Shown piece after piece: positions 8,075-17,092 of a stretch of 64,000 bases of DNA; within the stretch, counting starts at the first letter, position 1; every line of letters begins with the position of its first letter. Made by a program: the position numbers and the translations under genes. The notes below the pieces were generated by a model. It was not told where the DNA came from, made no database searches, and saw only the letters and a program-made list of their open reading frames with translations. This DNA is from an uncultured Lachnospiraceae bacterium (GTDB taxonomy: Bacteria > Bacillota > Clostridia > Lachnospirales > Lachnospiraceae), in assembly GCA_946405625.1 (NCBI GenBank), contig CAMJHQ010000019.1, positions 1 through 64,000 of the forward strand, given 5' to 3'.

Positions 8075-10123
8075 ATGAGTAAATATATTTTTGGTAAACC
8101 GATCAATATGCTTCTCCATGGTGGAGATTATAATCCGGATCAATGGCTTGATTATCCTGACATTTTTAAGAAGGATATTGAATTGATGAAGCAGGCCGGA
8201 ATAAATGAAGCTACTCTGGGAGTTTTCTCATGGGCAGCGTATGAGCCTAAGGAAGGTGAATTCTCATTTGAGTGGCTTAAAAAAGTCATGGATGAACTAT
8301 ATGATAACGGAATTTATACAATACTTGCTACACCGTCAGGAGCTCGTCCTGTATGGATGGACCTCAAATATCCGGAGGTTATGCGTGTAGACGGTATGGG
8401 ACATAGAAATCGTCATGGATTCAGACATAATCATTGTCTTTCGTCAATGGTATTCAGAGATAAAGTGAGAATCATCAACTCGAAGCTTGCGGAAAACTTC
8501 AGTGATCATCCGGGACTTCTTGCTTGGCATATATCAAATGAGTTCGGCGGTGAATGTTTCTGTGACAACTGCAAGGAAAGGTTCAGAGATTTTCTGAGAG
8601 AAAAATATCACAATGATATAAATGAACTTAACCATGCATGGTGGACATCGTTCTGGAGTGCTAAATATTCTGATTTTAATGAGATTGAACCGCCGTATAC
8701 AAATGGTCAGTTTGCGATAAATGGCATGAATCTTGACTGGAAGAGATTCACAACATGGAATTATTCGGATTACATTTCAACGGAGATTGATTCAATCAAG
8801 CAGGCATCAAAGAATAAAAATGTTCCGATTACTACGAACTTTATGTCTAGATTTTATGGGATTGATTACAAGGTTCTTGCAAAACAGCTCGATGTAATTT
8901 CCTGGGATAGTTATCCTGCATTTCATAACGATGAGGAAACCTATGCAGACACGATGCTTCTTGCCGCATTTGACAATGCAATTATGAGGAGCATGAAGAA
9001 GGATACGCCTTTCCTTTTGATGGAAAGTGCACCGGGTCTTGTAAACTGGATGGAATATAATAAAGTGAAACGACCGGGAGTCCATGAACAGTTTGCGCTT
9101 CAGACAGTTGCATCAGGATCTGACTCTGTTCAATACTTCCAGATAAGGAAGTCCAGAGGCTCGGCTGAACAGCATCACGGGGCTCTGATTGACCATGTCG
9201 GTACTAATGAGACAAGGATATTCAGAGAGGTTTCAGAAACCGGAGAAATGCTTAGGAGACTTCATGAAGTTGAAGGTTCTATAATGCATAATCAGGCGGC
9301 TGTCATATTTGACTGGGAAAACTGGTGGGCTGTAGACGGCGCTCAGGCATTCAGCAGACATACAAAGAATTATGATAAGACATGTTTCAGCTATTGGCGG
9401 AAGCTTATGGAATTCGGCGTTGAAGCGGATGTTATATCAATGGAGGACGATTTTTCTGATTATAAGCTCCTGATTGCACCAATGCTATATATGCTGAAAC
9501 CGGGTGTTGCAGACAGATTAAAGGCATTTGTTGAGAATGGAGGAATCCTTCTTGCAACCTATATTACCGGATATGTAAATGAAACATGCCTTTGCAATCT
9601 CGGCGGTTTCCCGGGCGAAGGACTTACAGATCTTTTCGGAATAATAAATACAGAAATTGATACATTATATCCATCTGATAGAAATGAGATTGTTATTTCC
9701 GACAGTAAGTACGGAAAAACGATGACTGTAAAGGATTATGCTGAAATACTGCGTGTTATTGATGCGGATATAATAGGAACATATAAAGATGATTTTTATT
9801 CAGAAACACCTGCAATAACAGTAAAGAAACACGGTAGTGGAAGAGCGTATTATCAGGCGGCAAGATGCGATATAAGCAAAATGAGCGATTTCTTCAAGTG
9901 TCTGCTTGATGAATCGGGTATAGAAGCAAAGAAGTTACCTGCAGGAACAGAATATCATGTAAGATACGGAGAAGAGTACAAATACGAATTCTACCTGAAT
10001 ATATCAGATGATATTATTGAAATAGATGATATTTCAGGAACAGATATGAATAGCGGAGATGAGATAAGCGGTAATGCAGTATTGAAACCTAAGAAATATA
10101 TTGTTATCAGATCTGCAATATAA
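8075..10123 (+). CDS. Beta-galactosidase, glycoside hydrolase family 42
   Basis: Hydrolyses terminal beta-galactosides from oligosaccharides. The 682-residue length is normal for GH42. The TIM barrel (residues ~1-390) has the acid/base Glu156 in HISNEFGG and the nucleophile Glu317 in LLMESAPG. A cysteine cluster CFCDNCKERF (Cys161, 163, 166) matches the zinc site of many GH42 enzymes. The trimerisation domain (to ~600) and a small beta-domain follow. No signal peptide is seen, so it acts on imported sugars in the cytosol. No sugar transporter or LacI/AraC regulator is adjacent, so it is a stand-alone gene. It is transcribed with or just after the DJ-1 gene and faces the recombinase gene across a terminator. 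Confidence 0.93.
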   Translation: MSKYIFGKPINMLLHGGDYNPDQWLDYPDIFKKDIELMKQAGINEATLGVFSWAAYEPKEGEFSFEWLKKVMDELYDNGIYTILATPSGARPVWMDLKYPEVMRVDGMGHRNRHGFRHNHCLSSMVFRDKVRIINSKLAENFSDHPGLLAWHISNEFGGECFCDNCKERFRDFLREKYHNDINELNHAWWTSFWSAKYSDFNEIEPPYTNGQFAINGMNLDWKRFTTWNYSDYISTEIDSIKQASKNKNVPITTNFMSRFYGIDYKVLAKQLDVISWDSYPAFHNDEETYADTMLLAAFDNAIMRSMKKDTPFLLMESAPGLVNWMEYNKVKRPGVHEQFALQTVASGSDSVQYFQIRKSRGSAEQHHGALIDHVGTNETRIFREVSETGEMLRRLHEVEGSIMHNQAAVIFDWENWWAVDGAQAFSRHTKNYDKTCFSYWRKLMEFGVEADVISMEDDFSDYKLLIAPMLYMLKPGVADRLKAFVENGGILLATYITGYVNETCLCNLGGFPGEGLTDLFGIINTEIDTLYPSDRNEIVISDSKYGKTMTVKDYAEILRVIDADIIGTYKDDFYSETPAITVKKHGSGRAYYQAARCDISKMSDFFKCLLDESGIEAKKLPAGTEYHVRYGEEYKYEFYLNISDDIIEIDDISGTDMNSGDEISGNAVLKPKKYIVIRSAI

Positions 10124-10188
10124 TCTGATTATAACTGGATAAAATCGTAATTTATCAGATCCCTCCAATGATCTGAATAATTAAAAAC

Positions 10189-10223
10189 GAACCGGCGAAA
10201 GATGAAAATTTTTTCGTCGGTTC
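10189..10223. terminator. Terminator between convergent genes
   Basis: A 12-bp stem GAACCGGCGAAA / TTTCGTCGGTTC (one G-T) is followed on the - strand by GTTTTTAATT. It can serve the recombinase transcript and probably the GH42 one. Confidence 0.65.
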
Positions 10224-10355
10224 AAATTTATGCATGCTTGTTTACATAATATATTTATGGTATACTAAAGTAAAGATACATTTATGATACAAATTTTCGG
10301 CAGAGTTTCCTTTATCTGCAGAGTTTCCATATTTAAATATTTTTGGTTCTGGCTC

Positions 10356-11408
10356 TTAATCATTTTCTTTTCTGAGAGATACCTTATTTCGATTAAGACG
10401 TTTTGAATTTTCGTCCATTTCAGCATAATGCTTACGAGTCGTATTTACGTCCTTATGGCCCAGAACATTAGCTACAAGGTAAATATCACCGGTTTCCTGA
10501 TAGAGAGCCGTACCGTACGTGCTACGGAGCTTGTGAGGCGTGATATGCTTGAGCGGAGTCGTTACACGGGCATATTTTTTTACAATATACTCAATAGACC
10601 TTACAGATAAGCGTTTCCTTTGACCGGAGAGGAAAAGAGCCTGTTCATGACCGTCAGCAGGAACGATTTTCTTACGTTGTTCAAGATAATCAGCAACAAG
10701 AGAAGCGGCTTCATCAGAAAAATAAACAGTGTCTTCCTTGCCACCTTTTCGTGTAACCCTGATCATCGTGTTATCAAGGTCCAGATCGTTTAGATTCAGA
10801 CCTACACATTCTGATACACGGATTCCGGTACTTAGCATCAGAGATAGAAGAGCAAGGTCACGAGTTTTCTCCTTTTCATGGAATTTAGCCTGTCTATCAG
10901 TCATTTTTGTACCATATTCGACATTATCAAGGAAATCAGCCACCTCATTGGATTCCATACGAATAATGTTTTTCTCGTGGATTTTCGGCATGTTGACCTT
11001 AATTATGACATTATCCTTGATCAATTCATTTTTATATAAGTACGTAAAAAATGTTCTGAGTGCACATAATTTGCGTTTCTTTGACATCAGATCATTCGTA
11101 TATTCACGGCCGTCACGTGTATAATATGACAGATAATCCAGCCAGTTTTCGAAATCAAATACAGCAAGCGTATCCAGGTCTGAACAAGTAATTTCCTTAG
11201 TTGTTTTACCGGAAAAATGATCGACATTCTGAATTAAATATTCGAAAAAATACTTAATATCATAGGCATAACCGATACGTGTACGAGGCTGCGTTGTCTG
11301 CTCAATACCGCGCATAAACTGTGCAACATACGGCGGTAAATCACTGATTAAACCGCGCAATTTCTGAATATGTTTCTTTGATAATTCCTTAGCATATGAA
11401 TCAGGCAT
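10356..11408 (-). CDS. Tyrosine recombinase, XerC/D-like
   Basis: Site-specific recombinase, 350 residues. It has an N-terminal SAM-like DNA-binding domain (residues ~20-135) and a catalytic domain with Arg in TGIRVSECVGL, the lysine beta-hairpin near RKGGKEDTV, H-K-L-R in ITPHKLRSTYG, and LGHKDVNTTRKHYAE carrying the last His and the nucleophilic Tyr. It is not beside a tRNA gene or cargo. Instead it sits alone, with a 540-bp repeat-rich stretch upstream of its start (AAGGAG 6 nt before ATG). It could be a chromosomal XerC/D-type protein acting on dif, or a recombinase using the local repeats. I cannot decide which. Confidence 0.85.
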   Translation of the reverse strand: MPDSYAKELSKKHIQKLRGLISDLPPYVAQFMRGIEQTTQPRTRIGYAYDIKYFFEYLIQNVDHFSGKTTKEITCSDLDTLAVFDFENWLDYLSYYTRDGREYTNDLMSKKRKLCALRTFFTYLYKNELIKDNVIIKVNMPKIHEKNIIRMESNEVADFLDNVEYGTKMTDRQAKFHEKEKTRDLALLSLMLSTGIRVSECVGLNLNDLDLDNTMIRVTRKGGKEDTVYFSDEAASLVADYLEQRKKIVPADGHEQALFLSGQRKRLSVRSIEYIVKKYARVTTPLKHITPHKLRSTYGTALYQETGDIYLVANVLGHKDVNTTRKHYAEMDENSKRLNRNKVSLRKEND

Positions 11409-11660
11409 AATAACTCCTTAAATTAACGTATTTTTATCAAAATCAGTAAGTAAATATATTGCTAAATAATTTAACTGAAATATTGGCAAATAATCCAGTA
11501 AATCAATAAGTAAATTTATAAATAATATAATAAGCAAATAAATAAAGTAAAACAAAGAAAAAACAAAGTAAATATATATACATATAAATACGATCAGATG
11601 ATAATTGATAATTATGATATAAGCATCAAATATTTAAATCAACACAGTTATCAACAACCA
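11409..11660. other. Very AT-rich gene-free stretch
   Basis: About 250 bp upstream of the recombinase without a coding frame. A short word (A)AGTAAAT recurs at irregular spacing (for example near 11449, 11507 and 11565), and a GTTATCAACAA sequence at 11647 only loosely resembles a DnaA box. I see no further defined signal. Confidence 0.5.
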
Positions 11661-11698
11661 AGTTGGGTTTTCTGCAAAAATAGAATGACTGTGTATTA

Positions 11699-11914
11699 GG
11701 TTTTCCGAAAAGATTATGCATGAATAAATAATATTCGCATTGGTTTTCCGAAAAATAAGTAACGATCATGGTTTTCCGAAAAGATTATGCGTGAATAAAT
11801 ATTATTAGTGATGGTTTTCCGAAAAAATAAGCAACGATCATGGTTTTCCGAAAAGATTATGCATGAAATAATGACTAAATGCTGATAATAACTGCATAAT
11901 CTTTTCGGAAAACT
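11699..11914. repeat. Alternating A/B repeat array with perfect 21-bp inverted repeat
   Basis: The word GGTTTTCCGAAAA occurs in direct orientation at 11699, 11742, 11770, 11813 and 11842, and inverted at 11902-11914. Copies alternate between a long form A (continuing GATTATGCATGAATAAAT, ~43 nt) and a short form B (continuing ATAAGTAACGATCAT, ~28 nt), giving a 71-72-bp AB period. The last A copy (11843-11863) and its inverted partner (11893-11913) form a perfect 21-bp inverted repeat around a 29-nt spacer. The spacers are related to each other, so it is not a CRISPR array. Confidence 0.85.
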
Positions 11915-11949
11915 ATACTTTCACGCAAAAATTGCTTGAGATTATTATA

Positions 11950-12945
11950 TTACTCTGCTCTCAATTTTTCAAGTACATTAATAAAATATTCAGGTAATTC
12001 GGAATTAAATTCGATATATTCATTTGTTGATGGATGAATAAATCCGAGTGTTCCGGCATGAAGTAATTGCCCGGACAAATTGAATGGACATTTCTTTGGA
12101 CCGTAAACGTCATCGCCGAGTATCGGATGATTGATACTGGACAAATGAACACGGATCTGATGTGTGCGTCCGGTTTCAAGACGACAATTGATCAATGAAA
12201 AGTTATTTTTCAGACGCTCAATAACTTTGACGTGAGTAACTGCTCTTCGACCGGATGAATCTATTGCCATTTTTTTACGATCCTTTTTATCACGTGCGAT
12301 AGCTTTATTTATAGTTATTTCATCATCTGAAAAATAATTATATGAAATTGCAGTATATATTCTGGTGATTGAATGAACTGCAAATTGTTCTGCCAATGCA
12401 TGATGAGCTTTGTCATTTCGACATATAACAAGAAGTCCGCTGGTATTCTTATCGATTCGATGAACAATACCGGGACGTATTATACCGTTTATGGTAGATA
12501 AGCCCTCTCCGTAACGGTACATCAGGGCATTTACAAGGGTTCCCGAATAATTGCCAGCTGCAGGATGGACAACCATTCCTTGAGGCTTATTGACAATTAT
12601 AATGTCGGAATCTTCGTATACTATATCAAGTGGAATGTTTTCAGGGATTATCTGCTCGGGCATCTCAGGAGCAGGAATGGATAAATGTATAATATCTCCT
12701 TCACGAAGCTTATATGATGCCTTTACAGGTTTATCGGATACGGTAATTTTACCGTTTGAAATAAGACCAGACAGATAAGATCTGGAATAATCGGATAACT
12801 CTTCTGCTATATACTTATCAATTCTGAAACCAGCGAAATCAGGTTCCGGTTCCAGTACAATCTTTGTATCAGCAGCCTTTGTATCAGAAGCTGTTTTAAG
12901 TTCATTCAGATTTTCTGTTTCGCTTTTCAATATATTCTCCATCAT
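11950..12945 (-). CDS. rluD: 23S rRNA pseudouridine synthase, RluD family
   Basis: Isomerises uridines in 23S rRNA to pseudouridine. The length of 331 residues includes an N-terminal extension of ~35 residues. An S4 RNA-binding domain (about 38-100: FRIDKYIAEEL, LISNGKITVS, LREGDII) is followed by the catalytic domain with the diagnostic GIVHRIDKNTSGLLV containing the catalytic Asp. RLETGRTHQIRVHL and HPILGDDVYG come later. It is the last gene of the long - strand block and overlaps lspA by about 44 nt, so the two form one transcript, a common lspA-rluD pair. Exact target uridines cannot be read from sequence. Confidence 0.92.
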   Translation of the reverse strand: MMENILKSETENLNELKTASDTKAADTKIVLEPEPDFAGFRIDKYIAEELSDYSRSYLSGLISNGKITVSDKPVKASYKLREGDIIHLSIPAPEMPEQIIPENIPLDIVYEDSDIIIVNKPQGMVVHPAAGNYSGTLVNALMYRYGEGLSTINGIIRPGIVHRIDKNTSGLLVICRNDKAHHALAEQFAVHSITRIYTAISYNYFSDDEITINKAIARDKKDRKKMAIDSSGRRAVTHVKVIERLKNNFSLINCRLETGRTHQIRVHLSSINHPILGDDVYGPKKCPFNLSGQLLHAGTLGFIHPSTNEYIEFNSELPEYFINVLEKLRAE

Positions 12946-13447
12946 CAGTAAGAATCTTATCGCCCATAATTACATCAAAATCATCACCTTTATATTTAAA
13001 GATAACGAGTAAGATCATAATAATTACAGGAACCGTAACGAAAATGTCTGCAAAATTAAAAACAGGGAAATTGATCAATTTGAAATACAGATAATCGACT
13101 ACATAATGTAATCTTATGCGGTCTATAAAGTTACCGAGTGCTCCTCCGAGAATCATCGCAAGACAAACTCTGAGAGGTGTATAATGTGATTGATATATAT
13201 TCATAAATACATATCCGATAACCATCATTGCAAATATCGAAACTAAAACAAGAATTATAGTATGTCCGGAAAGCATTCCCCATGCAGATCCGGTATTTCT
13301 TATATAGTGAATTGTAAAAATATCACCCAGTACCTTTATTTCACTGTCAAGGATCATGTTGCTTGTAATTATATGCTTAATCACTTGATCGATGGCCATT
13401 ATAATAATACTGATTATAAGACCGATAATTGCATTTTTCTTTTTCAT
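12902..13447 (-). CDS. lspA: Signal peptidase II (prolipoprotein signal peptidase)
   Basis: Membrane aspartyl protease that removes lipoprotein signal peptides, 181 residues. Four hydrophobic helices are visible. The catalytic aspartates lie in GNFIDRIRLHYVVDYL and VFNFADIFVTV, both hallmark segments. The tail beyond residue ~155 is hydrophilic. It shares a transcript with rluD, whose start lies inside its end. A terminator after divIVA (13517-13547) separates it from the septum genes upstream, so it should have its own promoter in the 111-nt gap. The DUF885 and right-end lipoproteins are plausible substrates. Confidence 0.95.
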   Translation of the reverse strand: MKKKNAIIGLIISIIIMAIDQVIKHIITSNMILDSEIKVLGDIFTIHYIRNTGSAWGMLSGHTIILVLVSIFAMMVIGYVFMNIYQSHYTPLRVCLAMILGGALGNFIDRIRLHYVVDYLYFKLINFPVFNFADIFVTVPVIIMILLVIFKYKGDDFDVIMGDKILTDDGEYIEKRNRKSE

Positions 13448-13516
13448 CGTCTGTATATCCTAACATTTATTTTTACAATATCGTTCCTTTGTAAGGCCGA
13501 AGTTGTATTTAAATAT

Positions 13517-13547
13517 ATAAAACAGCATCCGTTTTAAGGATGCTGCT
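13517..13547 (-). terminator. Terminator after divIVA
   Basis: On the - strand CAGCATCC (13545-13538) pairs with GGATGCTG (13530-13523) around a 7-nt loop, followed by TTTTATAT. Confidence 0.85.
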
Positions 13548-13558
13548 TATAAATAGAA

Positions 13559-14206
13559 TTATCTTTTAATCTTAAACGGATTAATTCCTTCTCCGCCAAG
13601 CGTAGAACCATAAACATTCGATGAATTACTTCTTCTTTCATCTCTCGAACTGTTGATTCCGCCGCCTCCACCACCGAGACCCTGGAAATCATCCATCATA
13701 TTTCCTCTGGATGGCTGTTCAGGTTCAGGATTCTTAGGAACTGCAGCATTCGGATCGAAATCCATTTTCTTTAGCTCTTCCATAGATTTTCTGAGAAGTG
13801 CAGCAAACTTGATCTTGTATTCTGCATACATAGACTGAAGTTTTGCCATCTCAGTTTTCATTACTTCGAGTTCTTCCTTTGCATCACGAACAATATCGTT
13901 AGCTCTGTTACGTGCTTCCATTTCAATAGTCTTTGCAGCTTTTTCGGCAGCTGTCTTGGACTCTTCACTGTTCTTTTCTGCAAGAAGGAGTGATTTTTGC
14001 AGATTATCCTCCTGTGCCTTATAATGCTGCACAGTATCTGTTAATGTTATAAGCTGATCCTTAAGATCTGCATTTGCTCTGTAAAGCTCAACATAGCTTT
14101 GGGAAACTTCCTCAAAAAATGACTGAACATCATTCTTATCATATCCCAATCCTATCTTAAACTTCTTCTGTTGTAAATCAACCGGTGTTAACATGTTCTC
14201 CCCCAC
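13559..14206 (-). CDS. divIVA: DivIVA-family cell division/polarity protein
   Basis: A 215-residue coiled-coil protein that marks negatively curved membrane at septum and poles. The N-terminal lipid-binding motif is clear: MLTPVDLQQKKFKIGLGYDK, then NDVQSFFEEVSQSY. A long coiled coil (residues ~35-140) follows. The C terminus is Pro/Gly/Ser-rich, with a run of glycines, and ends in NPFKIKR. The likely start is MLTPVD (13 nt after the listed one); both are in frame. It directly follows sepF, which places it in the septum part of the operon. A strong terminator ends the transcript here. Confidence 0.92.
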   Translation of the reverse strand: MGENMLTPVDLQQKKFKIGLGYDKNDVQSFFEEVSQSYVELYRANADLKDQLITLTDTVQHYKAQEDNLQKSLLLAEKNSEESKTAAEKAAKTIEMEARNRANDIVRDAKEELEVMKTEMAKLQSMYAEYKIKFAALLRKSMEELKKMDFDPNAAVPKNPEPEQPSRGNMMDDFQGLGGGGGGINSSRDERRSNSSNVYGSTLGGEGINPFKIKR

Positions 14207-14231
14207 ACTAAGTATTACTTAATGAAATAAA

Positions 14232-14912
14232 TTACTCGCTGAGATTCGGACTAGTAAGAATCTCCTCACGTAAATCGCCTGATACTTCCATATTGCTTGG
14301 TACAGCAATAAAGATATTTGATGAAATGGCTTTAAGTTCGCCGTTAATTCCATAGCAGGCACCACCGATAAAGTCAATGATACGCTGTGCAGGCTCGAGG
14401 GCTAATCCTTCCATGTTAACTACAATAGCACGGCCCTTTGTAAGAAAATCAACAACTGTCTGTGCGTCATCAATCTCTACAGGCTTGATAACATACACTT
14501 CGCTTGACGGCTTATACGGGGATTTCTTCTCCATATGTGCGTTGTTGAAGGAAACAAGATTATCATTGTTTCTCACTGCGCTTGTTCTCCTGGATGAACT
14601 GCTACTCTGCTGCTGCGGCTGAGACTGCGGCTGCGAATAAGCGGTTCTTGTAGTGGATCCGCTGTAACTGCTTGTGTATGCAGGCTGTGGCTTATAATTG
14701 TTTGAAGGGGGTGTATAAGATGACTCCGTATTTACAGGAGCTTTATCATTCTTCTTATTTTTATCCTTTCTGAAGCCAAACGATGGAAAACCGCCGCCGA
14801 CATCATCGTCGTCGTCATCTTCATCGAAGAAATCTTCGTCATACTCGTCGTATTCTTCGTCAGAATCGTCCATCTTGAAAAAGTCTAAAAAACCTTTCTT
14901 CTTGCCGCTCAT
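14232..14912 (-). CDS. sepF: SepF, cell-division FtsZ anchor
   Basis: A 226-residue septum protein. The N-terminal amphipathic stretch (GFLDFFKMDD) would bind membrane. A highly acidic Asp/Glu region (residues ~18-37) and a long Ser/Gln/Tyr-rich linker (to ~125) follow. The C-terminal SepF domain shows VYVIKPVEIDDAQTVVDFL, GRAIVVNMEGL and AQRIIDFIGGACYG. It tethers FtsZ filaments to the membrane. The linker is longer than in Bacillus SepF (~150 residues). It lies between yggS and divIVA, the usual Gram-positive order. Confidence 0.93.
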   Translation of the reverse strand: MSGKKKGFLDFFKMDDSDEEYDEYDEDFFDEDDDDDDVGGGFPSFGFRKDKNKKNDKAPVNTESSYTPPSNNYKPQPAYTSSYSGSTTRTAYSQPQSQPQQQSSSSSRRTSAVRNNDNLVSFNNAHMEKKSPYKPSSEVYVIKPVEIDDAQTVVDFLTKGRAIVVNMEGLALEPAQRIIDFIGGACYGINGELKAISSNIFIAVPSNMEVSGDLREEILTSPNLSE

Positions 14913-14966
14913 CTCATTGTCTCCATTTCATGATTCATAGATTAATAGTTATATATTAAATATTTT

Positions 14967-15662
14967 TTATTTATTACTGTAATCTCTTGCGCCAAAAATT
15001 GCGGTGCCAACTCTTACATGAGTCGCACCCTCTTCTACGGCGACTATATAATCATTTGTCATACCCATAGACAAAAAATCCATAAAGACATTATGTATGT
15101 TTTTAGATTTTATGTCAAGCAATAATTCTTTCATACCCCTGAATACAGCTCTGTTTTCTTCGGCATTTTCAACAAAAGGAGCTATGGTCATAAGACCTCT
15201 GACTCTAATGTTATGTAAACTGGAAATGTCTCTTATAAGGCTTTCTGCATCATCGGGATTCACTCCAAACTTCGATTCTTCCCCAGCATAATTAACTTCT
15301 GTTAAAACATCAGCTATTATACCTCTCTTAGCAGCCTCTTTATCGATTGCTTGTGCAAGATGCATAGAATCTACAGAATGTATGAGATTTACCTTTTCTA
15401 TAATATATTTTACTTTATTTGTCTGTAAATGGCCTATCTGATGGAAATGAACCGGCATTGAAATATTATTATACTTCTCTGCAAGTTCCTGCGGATAGTT
15501 TTCTCCGAATTCTGTAATCCCTTCTTTCGCAAGTTCCTCAATATCAGAAAGAGGCTTTGTCTTACTTACTGCTATAAGTGTTACTTCATTCGGATCACGC
15601 CCTACTCTCTTACAGGTCTCATCAATTATATTCCTTACTTTATTATAGTTGTCGATTAACAT
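14967..15662 (-). CDS. yggS: PLP homeostasis protein, YggS/PROSC family
   Basis: A 231-residue single-domain PLP-binding barrel protein that helps regulate pyridoxal phosphate and amino-acid pools. The PLP lysine lies in LIAVSKTKP (residue ~36). Other family segments are FGENYPQE, HFHQIGHLQTNK and FLSMGMTNDY with the phosphate-binding Ser-Met-Gly-Met. It has no catalytic activity in characterised members. It stands in the usual place between the HlyD-like gene and sepF, with a 14-nt gap to the former. Confidence 0.95.
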   Translation of the reverse strand: MLIDNYNKVRNIIDETCKRVGRDPNEVTLIAVSKTKPLSDIEELAKEGITEFGENYPQELAEKYNNISMPVHFHQIGHLQTNKVKYIIEKVNLIHSVDSMHLAQAIDKEAAKRGIIADVLTEVNYAGEESKFGVNPDDAESLIRDISSLHNIRVRGLMTIAPFVENAEENRAVFRGMKELLLDIKSKNIHNVFMDFLSMGMTNDYIVAVEEGATHVRVGTAIFGARDYSNK

Positions 15663-15676
15663 ATGTACTGCCTTCT

Positions 15677-17080
15677 TTAATATAATGTCTGATTTTCCTC
15701 GATATCATTTACATCAAGAACAATATTATCAAATTCCTTTAAATATCCGGTGTCGTCGATGATGGTAAACTCATCTTGTGACTTGAGAACATTTACTTCA
15801 GTGAACTCCGCGACACCTTCATTTGCAAGATATACGCCTTTGAGAGCTTCTCTTTCAAGTGAAAGAACAGGTTTTGTATCTGAACCTGAAGCACTTACTA
15901 TCATATCGGTTTCAGCAAAATCTGCTGTATTGATATAAAAGAAATCATCTTCATGTCTGTAATATGTAAAGGTTCTTTCTACTGTTTCCTGATTACCGTT
16001 TTCATCTGTGGCAATAACTTTGACTACTCTGTCATTATCTTCATTTCTGTATACAAATGCTTCCGGAACCTTGTAAACCTCTCTATCGACAAGCGATGAG
16101 TTCGGAATCTTAAGACCCTCATACTTATCCATTACTATCTCTATAGAAAGAAATCTTTCATCAGCAAACTCTATCATATATTTATTTAGATTCAGAACAA
16201 GGAAATAACTGTTATCTCTCTGGTCTATTCTGAAGTCAGCTGTTCCGAAATCATTCGGATGCTTGTTGATGTTGAAATTTATATATGTCTGACCGCTGAG
16301 TGTTGTTGCCTGATCCTTGGTAAGCTGACAGACAATACTCCAGTTTTCATCAGCCATGACCTTAAATACAGTTGATCCTGCATCGAGTATATCTCCGGTT
16401 TTAAGAGAGGTTTTCTTATATTCGTTCTTGTTGAATGCGGCCGATGTGATCGTATCTATAGTATAATTCTCATATCCGTCAACATAATAGGCAATAATAC
16501 CGCTTTCAGGTGCATTGATATTCTCAAGTGAAGATCTGAGTGTTGCTCCGCCTGCATTAACCTCTTTACGCATAACCTGATTGGAAAGCTCAAGAACCTT
16601 GCTTTCGATATTGGCTTTAAAGTTATATACATTTGAGAAGTTTACATCACTGTACGAATTCTTATATGTATCGATTGCATTTCTCACTGCTACATAATCT
16701 GACTGAGAAAGCGTTGCAGTTGATGTACCCTCTTCGCCCGTATCTTCAATCGCATTTATTATTGTCTTTGTTTCATCTACAGTGCACACAGGTGAGGACT
16801 TTCTTACCTTATCTCCTTCTCTCACGAAATAAATGAGGTATCCGGATTTTGAAGAAGTTACCTGAAGCTCATTTCTCACTGCAATACCTGTAACTGAAAT
16901 GTTGTTATTAATATTACTTGAGCTGACCTTATATGTTGTAATAGGAGTTTTTGCCCACGCCCTTATAACACTTGCAGCTACATACAGGAAGATTATCAGG
17001 AAAATGATAATGGCGGCATTAATCTTCGCTGTACGCATATGTTTATTCATTTTTACGACATTAGATTTTTTATGTGCCAT
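15677..17080 (-). CDS. HlyD-like membrane-anchored protein in the septum operon
   Basis: A 467-residue protein with a short cytosolic Lys/Arg-rich start, one membrane helix (residues ~20-42: AAIIIFLIIFLYVAASVIRA) and a large extracellular part. Residues ~55-115 resemble the biotinyl-lipoyl-like hairpin of HlyD/RND adaptor proteins (SGYLIYFVREGDKVRKSSPV), and a second half near 200-245 (SGIIAYYVDGYE...LKTGDILDAGSTVFKV) fits the returning lipoyl half. No ABC transporter or outer-membrane partner is present, so a role as an exporter adaptor is doubtful. Its conserved place between the D,D-carboxypeptidase and yggS suggests an envelope or division function. Confidence 0.75.
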   Translation of the reverse strand: MAHKKSNVVKMNKHMRTAKINAAIIIFLIIFLYVAASVIRAWAKTPITTYKVSSSNINNNISVTGIAVRNELQVTSSKSGYLIYFVREGDKVRKSSPVCTVDETKTIINAIEDTGEEGTSTATLSQSDYVAVRNAIDTYKNSYSDVNFSNVYNFKANIESKVLELSNQVMRKEVNAGGATLRSSLENINAPESGIIAYYVDGYENYTIDTITSAAFNKNEYKKTSLKTGDILDAGSTVFKVMADENWSIVCQLTKDQATTLSGQTYINFNINKHPNDFGTADFRIDQRDNSYFLVLNLNKYMIEFADERFLSIEIVMDKYEGLKIPNSSLVDREVYKVPEAFVYRNEDNDRVVKVIATDENGNQETVERTFTYYRHEDDFFYINTADFAETDMIVSASGSDTKPVLSLEREALKGVYLANEGVAEFTEVNVLKSQDEFTIIDDTGYLKEFDNIVLDVNDIEENQTLY

Positions 17081-17092
17081 TGTATCCTTGAA

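Noticed and set aside
11640-11660. Origin of replication / DnaA boxes
   Set aside because: Only one loose match (GTTATCAACAA) in an AT-rich stretch; no cluster of TTATCCACA boxes and no dnaA or dnaN nearby.
11660-11920. CRISPR array
   Set aside because: The spacers between GGTTTTCCGAAAA copies are themselves two repeated types, lengths alternate 43/28, and no cas genes are near.
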